NCBI GenBank assembly: GCA_035719045.1
Contig: DASTGO010000537.1
Coordinates: forward strand, 1-20,528
DNA length: 20,528 nucleotides
Reading direction: 5' to 3'
From: DASTGO01 sp035719045
GTDB lineage: Bacteria > Actinomycetota > Actinomycetes > Actinomycetales > Kineosporiaceae
In this document: in pieces, positions 1 through 6,459 of the stretch
Layout of the letters: the number at the start of each line of letters is the position of its first letter
Position numbering within the stretch: the stretch's first letter is position 1
The notes under the pieces: generated by a model
The model's input: the letters and a program-made list of their open reading frames with translations, nothing else
Told to the model about the DNA's origin: nothing
The model's database searches: none
Program-made: the position numbers and the translations under genes

Positions 1-1011
1 GGCCTCGCCCAGGTCCCGCAGCCGGGCCTGCCCCTCCAGTCCGCCGGACGGTGCCCCCGCGGCGGCCCGGGGCCGGACCACGACGCCGAGCAGTCGCCGG
101 CTCTCCATGGGCACGCCGAGCGCCCGGGCCCGCAGCAGCACGTCGGCGTCGGGCTGGGCGTGGGCGAGCAGCGAGGCCAGCAGACTGCGGTGGGTCTGCC
201 GTTCCAGGCTCTCCAGGTCGCGGGCGAGCAGCCGGTTGAGGGCCAGGGTCGCGGCGGCCCGTTCCAGCAGGACCACGTCCACCGGCTGCGGCTCGTCCCG
301 GACCAGCACCAGCCGGCCCCAGTCCTGGCCCCGGGCGCCCACGGTGGTGACCAGCAGCCCGGCGTCGTGGTCGTGCCCGGTGCGGCCCTCGACGACGACC
401 CGCCGGGACCGTGCCTCCCAGCGGTCCAGCAACAGGGCGGGGTCGCTGCCGGCGGCGTCATGGGCGAGCACCTGGTGGGCGAGGTTCTCCAGGACCACCG
501 CCGCCCCGGCGATCCGGGCCACCTGGCGCAGCACATGTTCCGGGTCGGCCCCGTCCACGGACATCTCGGTGAAGGTCTGGTGGACCTGCTGGGCGGCCCG
601 CAGTTGCGCCACCTGGGCGTCCAGCACCAGGGCGTGCACCGCCTCGGTGACCTCGACGAACCGGACCTCGCGGCGCAGTTCCACCAGGGGAAGGCCGAGC
701 CGGCCCGCGGTCCGGACCATCACCGGCGGCAGTTGTCCGGTGAAGGTCCGGCCCAGCTCCACGGCCAGCGCCGCCACCGGAACGCCGGCCAGCGACTCCA
801 GGAACGCCGCGAGGCCCTGGTCGTCGCGGGGCAGGCCGATCCCGGTGGTGAGCACGAGTTCCCCGCCGCGCAGCAGGGCCGGGATCTCCGGGATCTCCGC
901 GACATGCGCCCAACGGACCGGGGTGTCCAGCCGATCCGCGCCCGCGACCACCCGGGGCCTGCCGACGGCCAGGGCGGGTAGTGCCAGGACGTCTGCCAGG
1001 GTGGGGGTCAC
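1..1011 (-). CDS. PucR-family transcriptional regulator, 3' end cut by window edge
   Basis: The minus-strand reading frame is open from GTG at 1011 to the window edge, giving 337 residues without a stop. The start is supported by a strong GGAGGAGG ribosome site (1017-1024) 5 nt upstream. Residues about 4-125 fit the PucR N-terminal domain: TLADVLALPAL, then RWAHVAEIPEIPALLRGGELVLTTGIGL, split here by residue type only as a hallmark stretch. The middle (about 140-330) resembles the regulatory region between this domain and the C-terminal helix-turn-helix. The helix-turn-helix, and so DNA binding itself, lies outside the window. PucR-type proteins are known activators of purine, GABA and amino-acid use, including GABA use in Corynebacterium. 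Divergence from an aldehyde dehydrogenase/polyamine importer operon suggests it controls that operon; this is inferred. The effector is unknown. Confidence 0.85.
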   Translation of the reverse strand, partial: MTPTLADVLALPALAVGRPRVVAGADRLDTPVRWAHVAEIPEIPALLRGGELVLTTGIGLPRDDQGLAAFLESLAGVPVAALAVELGRTFTGQLPPVMVRTAGRLGLPLVELRREVRFVEVTEAVHALVLDAQVAQLRAAQQVHQTFTEMSVDGADPEHVLRQVARIAGAAVVLENLAHQVLAHDAAGSDPALLLDRWEARSRRVVVEGRTGHDHDAGLLVTTVGARGQDWGRLVLVRDEPQPVDVVLLERAAATLALNRLLARDLESLERQTHRSLLASLLAHAQPDADVLLRARALGVPMESRRLLGVVVRPRAAAGAPSGGLEGQARLRDLGEA

Positions 1012-1143
1012 CGCGGCCTCCTCCCGCCGGCGACTGCTCACCGGTCGAGTCTGCCCTGCCCGGCGCGCGACCGGGCGCCCGCCACCCGGCCGCCACCCGA
1101 TCGACCCGTGCGGGCGGGGCCGCTGGTCGGGCGGACGGCCCTG

Positions 1144-1177
1144 CCCGACCCGGAGTCCGCCCCGACCCGGAGTCCGC
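1144..1177. repeat. 17-bp perfect tandem duplication
   Basis: Two adjacent identical copies of CCCGACCCGGAGTCCGC occupy 1144-1160 and 1161-1177, with CCC continuing the period afterwards. They lie in the GC-rich part of the long spacer, between the regulator start and its proposed promoter, so they would fall within the regulator's 5' leader. No function can be read from the sequence; replication slippage would explain it. Confidence 0.85.
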
Positions 1178-1224
1178 CCCGGGTTGCGGGCCTTACCGTG
1201 ACCGTCGCCGGGCACCGGCCCGGA

Positions 1225-1253
1225 AACGTAACGTGTTGAAGTCGTCACAGCAA
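1225..1253 (-). promoter_or_regulatory. candidate promoter for the PucR-type regulator
   Basis: Read on the minus strand, TTGCTG (1248-1253) and TACGTT (1225-1230) are separated by exactly 17 nt. The second hexamer fits the actinobacterial TANNNT -10 pattern; the first keeps only the TTG of the -35 consensus. Transcription would start near 1218, giving a leader of about 200 nt. The spacing is ideal but the hexamers are moderate. Confidence 0.4.
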
Positions 1254-1314
1254 GCCGTGATTCGTCGTCGCGGGGGCGGTTGAGCCGCTATCCCCGAAGG
1301 TGCCTGCCCGGTGT

Positions 1315-1360
1315 ACGTAACGAATTCGTTGCGTGAACGGGGGGCGTCCACGAATTCCTT
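1315..1360. promoter_or_regulatory. candidate paired operator between divergent promoters
   Basis: A 20-bp palindrome, ACGTAACGAATTCGTTGCGT (1315-1334), has a perfect 12-bp core and one mismatched pair (1318/1331). The 11-mer ACGAATTCGTT (1320-1330) recurs as ACGAATTCCTT at 1350-1360, exactly 30 bp downstream, about three helical turns. The second copy ends 9 bp before the proposed -35 of the aldehyde dehydrogenase operon, as expected for an activator site. A PucR-type protein is the obvious candidate binder by position only. Confidence 0.5.
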
Positions 1361-1369
1361 CATCGACTG

Positions 1370-1399
1370 TTGAGTGCCGACACCGTCACGTGTCAGTAT
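1370..1399 (+). promoter_or_regulatory. candidate promoter for patD-pot operon
   Basis: TTGAGT (1370-1375) and CAGTAT (1394-1399) lie 18 nt apart on the plus strand. Transcription would start near 1406, within or just after the TCGCGATCGCGA palindrome (1399-1410). The match to consensus is weak, which would suit a promoter needing an activator bound at the ACGAATTC repeats just upstream. Confidence 0.3.
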
Positions 1400-1445
1400 C
1401 GCGATCGCGAGCGGCGGCCACCCTGGGTCACCCGCTCGCAGGCAT

Positions 1446-1479
1446 GGCGGCCGCTGCGGGATCACGGCGGCCGCTGCGG
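1446..1479. repeat. 14-bp direct repeat in the patD leader
   Basis: GGCGGCCGCTGCGG occurs at 1446-1459 and again at 1466-1479, a 20-bp period. Both copies are in the untranslated leader upstream of the GTG start at 1548. A role in leader folding is possible but not shown. Confidence 0.8.
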
Positions 1480-1547
1480 TTTACGGCGGACGCCCCGGCG
1501 GACGCAGCGGCCACGCCTCGGGCGGGTTGCCGACCGGAAGGAGCCGC

Positions 1548-3065
1548 GTGGCGACAGGCACGGGTGTCGAGGGTCACTGCTGGATCGGTGGCCGTCCGCA
1601 TGCGGGCATGTCCGGGCAGACCTGGGACGTGGTGGACCCGGCGACGGGCAGCACCGTGCAGACGCTGCGGCTGGCCGGCCCGTCCGACGTGGACGAGGCG
1701 GTCGCCGCCGCCCGGGCCGCCCTCCCGCAGTGGTCGGCGGCCTCCCCGGTGGAGCGGTCCACCGCCCTGCACGCCCTGGCCCGGCTGCTCGACGAGCGGG
1801 CCGATGACCTGGCCGCCACCGAGACCGCACAGACCGGCAAGCCGCTCCGGCTGTCCAGCGGTTTCGACGTCCCCGGGACGGTCGACAACACCGCCTTCTT
1901 CGCCGGGGCCGCCCGCACCCTGGAGGGCCGGGCCAGCGGCGAGTACTCCGCGGACCACACCTCCTCGATCCGCCGGGAGGCGGTCGGGGTCGTCGGCTCG
2001 ATCGCCCCCTGGAACTACCCGCTGCAGATGGCCGCCTGGAAGATCCTGCCCGCGGTGGCGGCCGGCAACACGATCGTGCTCAAACCGAGCGAGCTCACCC
2101 CGCTCACGGCGCTGATGATGGCCGAGGCTGCCCGCGACGCCGGTATCCCGGACGGGGTGGTCAACATCGTCACCGGCACCGGACCGGTGGCCGGTGAGGC
2201 CCTGGTCGGGCACCCGGGCGTGGACATGGTCTCGTTCACCGGTTCCTCGCCGGTCGGGCGGCAGGTGATGGCCACCGCGGCCGCCTCCGCCAAGCGGGTG
2301 CACCTGGAACTGGGCGGAAAGGCCCCGTTCGTCGTCTTCGCCGACGCCGACCTGGAGGCCGCGGTGCACGGCGCCGTCGCCGCCGCCCTGATCAACAGCG
2401 GGCAGGACTGCACCGCAGCCACCCGGGCGATCGTGCACGAGTCCCGGCTGGAGGAGTTCCTCACGGGGGTGGCCGACCTGATGGCCGGGGTCCGGCTGGG
2501 TTCCCCGCTCGACCCGCAGACCGACCAGGGTCCGCTGATCAGCTTCCGGCACCGCGACCGGGTGGCCGGCTTCGTGGACCGGGCCCGGGCGGCGGGGGCG
2601 AGGATCGTCCAGGGCGGGTACATCCCCGGCGGTGACCTGGCCGCCGGCGCCTACTACCGGCCCACCCTGATCGCCGGGATCGGCACCGACGCCGAGATCT
2701 GGCGCGAGGAGGTGTTCGGCCCGGTGCTGGCCGCCGTCGGCTTCACCACCGACGACGAGGCGATCGCGCTGGCCAACGACACCCCGTACGGGCTGGCCGC
2801 CTCGGCCTGGACCCGTGACGTCTACCGCGCCCAGCGGGCCGCCCGGCAGATCAGGGCCGGCTGCGTCTGGATCAACGACCACATCCCGATCGTGAGCGAG
2901 ATGCCCCACGGCGGGATGAAGGCCAGCGGGTTCGGCAAGGACATGGGCGTGTACTCCCTGGAGGAGTACACGGTCGTCAAGCACGTCATGTCCGACCTGA
3001 CCGGGACCGCCCGCAAGGCCTGGCACCGCACCGTCTTCACCGAAGGTCCCGCATCCCGCCCGTGA
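1548..3065 (+). CDS. patD: gamma-aminobutyraldehyde dehydrogenase (PatD/Prr-like)
   Basis: A 505-residue NAD(P)-dependent aldehyde dehydrogenase, expected to oxidise 4-aminobutyraldehyde to GABA in the cytoplasm, the second step of putrescine breakdown. The start is GTG at 1548, placed 4 nt after AAGGAG (1538-1543); an upstream in-frame GTG at 1374 would add unsupported sequence. The cofactor-binding core begins with APWNYPLQMAAWK (about 153-165), the general base is Glu254 in LELGGKAP, and the catalytic Cys288 sits in GQDCTAATR. The GQDCTAA context closely resembles E. coli PatD and argues against a betaine-aldehyde or generic enzyme. The protein has about 20 extra C-terminal residues compared with E. 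coli PatD. It is first in an operon with a polyamine importer, which supports the substrate call. Related aldehydes such as 3-aminopropionaldehyde cannot be excluded. Confidence 0.85.
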   Translation: MATGTGVEGHCWIGGRPHAGMSGQTWDVVDPATGSTVQTLRLAGPSDVDEAVAAARAALPQWSAASPVERSTALHALARLLDERADDLAATETAQTGKPLRLSSGFDVPGTVDNTAFFAGAARTLEGRASGEYSADHTSSIRREAVGVVGSIAPWNYPLQMAAWKILPAVAAGNTIVLKPSELTPLTALMMAEAARDAGIPDGVVNIVTGTGPVAGEALVGHPGVDMVSFTGSSPVGRQVMATAAASAKRVHLELGGKAPFVVFADADLEAAVHGAVAAALINSGQDCTAATRAIVHESRLEEFLTGVADLMAGVRLGSPLDPQTDQGPLISFRHRDRVAGFVDRARAAGARIVQGGYIPGGDLAAGAYYRPTLIAGIGTDAEIWREEVFGPVLAAVGFTTDDEAIALANDTPYGLAASAWTRDVYRAQRAARQIRAGCVWINDHIPIVSEMPHGGMKASGFGKDMGVYSLEEYTVVKHVMSDLTGTARKAWHRTVFTEGPASRP

Positions 3066-3073
3066 TCGAATCC

Positions 3074-3096
3074 GGCGCGGTACCCCTGACCGCGCC
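3074..3096 (+). promoter_or_regulatory. intercistronic hairpin just before potD ribosome site
   Basis: GGCGCGGT (3074-3081) and ACCGCGCC (3089-3096) form a perfect 8-bp stem with a 7-nt loop. The stem ends 2-3 nt before the AGGAAGGA ribosome site of the binding-protein gene. There is no T-run, so it is unlikely to be an intrinsic terminator. Position suggests an mRNA-processing or stability element, or a modulator of potD translation. Confidence 0.55.
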
Positions 3097-3112
3097 ACAG
3101 GAAGGACCACGT

Positions 3113-4390
3113 ATGTCGCAGCTTCGGCGTCCGCGCCTCACCTCCGAGGAAGCCGCCATCGTCCGCCTGATGTCCGGTGGCCGGCTGTCGCGCCGCTCCG
3201 TGCTGACCGGAGCCGGCGCCCTGGGCATGGGCGCCGTCCTGTCCGCCTGCGGCACGTCCGCCCCCGGCGGCGGTGTCAAGGCCAGCGCCAAGCCGAACGC
3301 CGCGGCCGACAGGTCCGCCACCGACAAGGTCGTCAGCTGGGGGAGCTGGCAGCAGTACCTGGACTACGACGAGGCCTCGAAGTCGTACCCCACCCTGGCG
3401 GACTTCACCAAGCAGACGGGGATCAAGGCGGACTACTTCGAGGAGATCGAGGACAACGCCTCGTACTACGCCAAGATCCAGGCGCAGCTGCACCAGGGCA
3501 AGGACATCCAGCGCGACGTCGTCGTGCTGACCGACTGGATGGCGACCCGGCTGGTCCGCGACGGCCTGGTCCAGAAGCTGGACCGGGACAAGATCCCCAA
3601 CATCAAGAATCTCCGCCCGGAGCTGGTGAACGTGGCCTTCGACCCGGGGCGCACCTACTCGCTGACCTGGCAGTCGGGGTACACCGGCATCGGTTACAAC
3701 GTCAAGAAGATCAAGGATCTCGGCATCAAACCGCCGACCAGGGTCGAGGATCTGTGGCAGCCGGCCCTGAAGAACCGGGTCATGGTGCTGTCGGAGATGC
3801 GCGACACCATCGGCCTGATCATGCTGTCCCAGGGCAAGAAGCCGGAGTCCTTCACCTCCGACGACTTCAGCAACGCCCTGACCGTCCTGGACAAGCAGCT
3901 CAACAGCGGCCAGATCCGGCAGGTCGTCGGCAACTCCTACGTCGACGCGATGAAGAGCGGCGACGCGCTGATGGTGCTCTGCTGGTCCGGCGACGTCGCG
4001 CAGGTGAACGCGGACCTGAAGGCGAAGGACCCCACGCTCACCGAGGACACGTTCGCGTTCGTGAAGCCGGAGGCCGGCGGCATGTTCTGGAGCGACAACA
4101 TGCTGATCCCCGTCGGGTCGCCGCACAAGCAGAACGCCGAGACGCTGATGAACTACTACTACGACCCCAAGGTGGCCGCGAAGGTCGCCGCCTGGGTCAA
4201 CTATGTCTGCCCGGTCCAGGGTGCGCGGGACGAGATGGCGAAGATCGACGGCATCGACAAGGCCCTGCTGGACAGTCCGATGATCTTCCCGACGCAGGAG
4301 TACCTCACGGACTGCCACGTGATCCGGCTGCTGACCGCCCAGGAGGAGACCGACTTCACCGCGGCCTTCCAGAAAGTGCTCGGCCTGTGA
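3113..4390 (+). CDS. potD: spermidine/putrescine ABC transporter substrate-binding lipoprotein
   Basis: A 425-residue extracytoplasmic solute-binding protein of the PotD family, which captures polyamine outside the membrane and delivers it to the PotB/PotC permease. ATG 3113 is chosen because AGGAAGGA lies about 6 nt upstream. An in-frame GTG at 3062 would overlap the previous gene, place translation through the hairpin and add 17 residues ahead of the signal. The N-terminus carries a twin-arginine motif SRRSVL (26-31), a hydrophobic stretch, and a lipobox LSAC with lipidated Cys46, so it is probably a Tat-exported lipoprotein. The mature part shows PotD-like features: WGSWQQYLDYDE, FTKQTGIKADYFEEIEDN and DVVVLTDWMATRL. 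It shares a 4-nt overlap with the ATPase gene. The exact polyamine preference is not readable. Confidence 0.88.
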   Translation: MSQLRRPRLTSEEAAIVRLMSGGRLSRRSVLTGAGALGMGAVLSACGTSAPGGGVKASAKPNAAADRSATDKVVSWGSWQQYLDYDEASKSYPTLADFTKQTGIKADYFEEIEDNASYYAKIQAQLHQGKDIQRDVVVLTDWMATRLVRDGLVQKLDRDKIPNIKNLRPELVNVAFDPGRTYSLTWQSGYTGIGYNVKKIKDLGIKPPTRVEDLWQPALKNRVMVLSEMRDTIGLIMLSQGKKPESFTSDDFSNALTVLDKQLNSGQIRQVVGNSYVDAMKSGDALMVLCWSGDVAQVNADLKAKDPTLTEDTFAFVKPEAGGMFWSDNMLIPVGSPHKQNAETLMNYYYDPKVAAKVAAWVNYVCPVQGARDEMAKIDGIDKALLDSPMIFPTQEYLTDCHVIRLLTAQEETDFTAAFQKVLGL

Positions 4391-5532
4391 CCGGGCAGAG
4401 CTCGGGAGACCTGAGCCTGACCGGCATCGTCAAGCGGTTCGGTGGCTTCACCGCGGTCGACGACCTGGACCTGACCATCGAGCAGGGGTCGTTCTTCGCC
4501 CTGATCGGTCCGTCGGGCTGCGGCAAGACGACGACGCTGCGGATGATCGCCGGGCTGGAGGAGCCCACCGCGGGCACCATCCGGCTCGGCGACCTGGACG
4601 TCACGCATGCCAAGCCGTACAAGCGCCCGGTCAACACGGTCTTCCAGAACTACGCGCTGTTCCCGCACCTGGACATCTTCGAGAACGTGGCGTTCGGCCT
4701 GCGCCGCCGTGGCGAGAAGGACGTCAGGCGCAAGGTCGAGGAGGCCCTGGAGCTGGTCGAGCTGCCGCATGTGGCCACCCGCAAGCCGGCCCAGCTGTCC
4801 GGCGGCCAGCAGCAGCGGATCGCGCTGGCCCGGGCCATCGTCAACCGGCCGCAGGTGCTGCTGCTCGACGAGCCGCTGGGGGCGCTGGACCTCAAGCTGC
4901 GCCGGCAGATGCAGATCGAGCTGAAGCGGATCCAGACCGAGGTCGGGATCACCTTCGTCCACGTCACGCACGACCAGGAGGAGGCCATGACCATGGCCGA
5001 CACCGTGGCCGTGATGAACCACGGGCGGATGGAGCAGCTCGGCCGCCCCGCCGATCTGTACGAGTCGCCGCAGACCACCTTCGTGGCCAACTTCCTCGGC
5101 CAGTCGAACCTGGTGGACGGCACCAGGGCCGGCACCGACGGGGACCGCCTGGTCGTCGAGGTACACGGGCACAAGGTCGCCGTGCCCCAGGACCGGTCGG
5201 CGACCGGCGAGCAGTCCGTGCTGGTCGGGGTCCGCCCGGAGAAGATCCGGATGCAGGCCGCGGGGGCGGTGGTCGAGACCGGCCACAACGACCTGCCGGG
5301 AGGCCGGGTGGTCGACGTCAGCTTCACCGGGGTGTCCACCCAGTACCTGGTGAGGATGCCGTGGGGCCAGGAGCTGACCGTCTTCGCCCAGAACCTCGGG
5401 CTGTTCGGCCGGCACGAGGTCGGCGAGGAGGTCGTGCTGAGCTGGGACGCCGCGCACACCTTCCTGCTCGCCGGGGACGCCAGCGCGGGCACCGAGGTCG
5501 AGGACGCCCCGCTGGGCGCCGGGGTGGGCTGA
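4387..5532 (+). CDS. potA: spermidine/putrescine ABC transporter ATP-binding protein
   Basis: A 381-residue ATPase that powers polyamine import on the cytoplasmic face of the membrane. GTG 4387 overlaps the potD stop as GTGA, which implies translational coupling, since no strong ribosome site is visible. All nucleotide-binding motifs are present: Walker A GPSGCGKT (41-48), Q-loop Gln87, signature LSGGQ (137-141), Walker B VLLLDE (157-162), and H-loop His195 in VTHD. From about residue 240 to the end is a TOBE-type regulatory region, containing VGVRPEKIRM, as in PotA, MalK and similar importers. The open frame continues upstream to 3754, but that part lies inside potD and is not coding. The short PotA-like HVTHDQEEAMTMAD segment supports the polyamine subfamily together with its neighbours. 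Confidence 0.9.
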   Translation: MTGQSSGDLSLTGIVKRFGGFTAVDDLDLTIEQGSFFALIGPSGCGKTTTLRMIAGLEEPTAGTIRLGDLDVTHAKPYKRPVNTVFQNYALFPHLDIFENVAFGLRRRGEKDVRRKVEEALELVELPHVATRKPAQLSGGQQQRIALARAIVNRPQVLLLDEPLGALDLKLRRQMQIELKRIQTEVGITFVHVTHDQEEAMTMADTVAVMNHGRMEQLGRPADLYESPQTTFVANFLGQSNLVDGTRAGTDGDRLVVEVHGHKVAVPQDRSATGEQSVLVGVRPEKIRMQAAGAVVETGHNDLPGGRVVDVSFTGVSTQYLVRMPWGQELTVFAQNLGLFGRHEVGEEVVLSWDAAHTFLLAGDASAGTEVEDAPLGAGVG

Positions 5533-5535
5533 GCC

Positions 5536-6459
5536 GTGGCCCTGGCCCAGGTCGCCCACGCCCAGCCGGGCGGACCGGTCCCGTCGGCGCAGACCGCGCC
5601 GGCCGGCCGGCGCGGGCGTTCGATCACTCCGTACCTGTTGCTGCTGCCCGGGATGGCATGGCTGCTGGTGTTCTTCGCCGCGCCGATCCTGTCGCTGTTC
5701 AGCACCTCGCTGCAGACCCGCGTGCCGGGCACCACCGACCAGTTCGTCCTGACCTGGCGGTTCGCCAACTACCTGGACTACGCCCAGGAGTACGCCCCCC
5801 AGTTCGGCCGGTCGTTCCTCTATGCGGGGATCTCGACCGTCCTGGCCCTGCTGATCAGCTACCCGCTGGCGTACCTGATCGCCTTCCGGGCCGGGCGCTG
5901 GCGCAACCTGATGCTGGTCATGGTGGTCGCGCCGTTCTTCTGCAGCTTCATCCTGCGCACCCTGGCCTGGAAGCAGATCCTCAGCGACGACGGCTTCGTC
6001 GTGCGCACGTTGAAGGACCTGCACCTGATGGGCCCGAGCCAGTCGCTGACCGCGACGTCGTTCGCGGTGGTCGCCGGGATCACCTACAACTTCCTGCCGT
6101 TCATGACCCTTCCGCTGTACTCCAGCCTGGAGCGGATCGACCCGCGGCTGCACGAGGCGGGCTACGACCTGTACGGCAACGGGTTCACGGTGCTGCGGAA
6201 GGTGACCTTCCCGCTGTCCATGCCGGGGGTGGTGGCCGGCACGCTGCTGACCTTCATCCCGGCCGCCGGCGACTACGTCAACTCCAGCCTGCTGGGCCGC
6301 CAGCCGGCGACACAGATGCTCGGCAACGTGATCGACGCGAGGTTCTTCGGGCTGGTCGACTATCCGGCGGCGGCGACCCTGTCGTTCGTCCTGATGGCCG
6401 CCATCCTCGTCCTGGTGACGATCTACGTCCGGCGGGCGGGCACGGAGGAACTGGTATGA
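5536..6459 (+). CDS. potB: spermidine/putrescine ABC transporter permease PotB
   Basis: A 307-residue inner-membrane permease forming half of the polyamine channel. It starts at GTG 5536, 3 nt after the ATPase stop, with only a weak GGGTGGG as a ribosome site, so coupling to upstream translation is likely. The first 30 residues are polar with RRGR, followed by about six hydrophobic segments (about 31-55, 93-117, 124-142, 174-195, 232-250 and 279-298). The cytoplasmic EAA loop that docks onto the ATPase is at about 207-231 (EAGYDLYGNGFTVLRKV). It sits before PotC in the usual PotABC order and overlaps it by 4 nt. The alternative, a putrescine-only PotH, cannot be separated from sequence alone. 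Confidence 0.88.
   Translation: MALAQVAHAQPGGPVPSAQTAPAGRRGRSITPYLLLLPGMAWLLVFFAAPILSLFSTSLQTRVPGTTDQFVLTWRFANYLDYAQEYAPQFGRSFLYAGISTVLALLISYPLAYLIAFRAGRWRNLMLVMVVAPFFCSFILRTLAWKQILSDDGFVVRTLKDLHLMGPSQSLTATSFAVVAGITYNFLPFMTLPLYSSLERIDPRLHEAGYDLYGNGFTVLRKVTFPLSMPGVVAGTLLTFIPAAGDYVNSSLLGRQPATQMLGNVIDARFFGLVDYPAAATLSFVLMAAILVLVTIYVRRAGTEELV

Larger units (their letters stand above)
1012..1547. other. 536-bp divergent intergenic region, no gene seen
   Basis: This spacer separates the PucR-type regulator from the aldehyde dehydrogenase operon. Open frames inside it have no recognisable protein, so I call no gene. It is locally less GC-rich around 1220-1410. It holds one candidate promoter per direction, a near-perfect palindrome with a second partial copy 30 bp away, a 17-bp tandem duplication (1144-1177), a 14-bp direct repeat (1446-1479), a 12-bp palindrome TCGCGATCGCGA at 1399-1410, and a GACAC/GTGTC inverted repeat (1379-1383 and 1390-1394). 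The leader from the proposed patD start of transcription to its GTG would be about 140 nt. Confidence 0.7.

Noticed and set aside
107..1201. Plus-strand open frames over the left edge
   Set aside because: They are Arg/Ser/Ala- or Gln/His-rich shadows; the minus strand gives a coherent PucR-type protein with a strong ribosome site.
1399..1410. TCGCGATCGCGA as a genome-wide signature octamer (GCGATCGC)
   Set aside because: It contains the cyanobacterial HIP1 octamer, but the genome is clearly actinobacterial and one palindrome in GC-rich DNA is not significant.
1193..1465. 90-residue minus-strand frame in the divergent spacer
   Set aside because: No homology recognised, and it would cover both proposed promoters and the palindrome.
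3062..3112. Upstream GTG as the potD start
   Set aside because: It overlaps the patD stop, lacks a ribosome site and would extend a complete Tat/lipoprotein signal; ATG 3113 has AGGAAGGA.
4201..6153. 650-residue minus-strand open frame over potA and potB
   Set aside because: Same codon-bias artefact; it spans a gene boundary of a confident operon.
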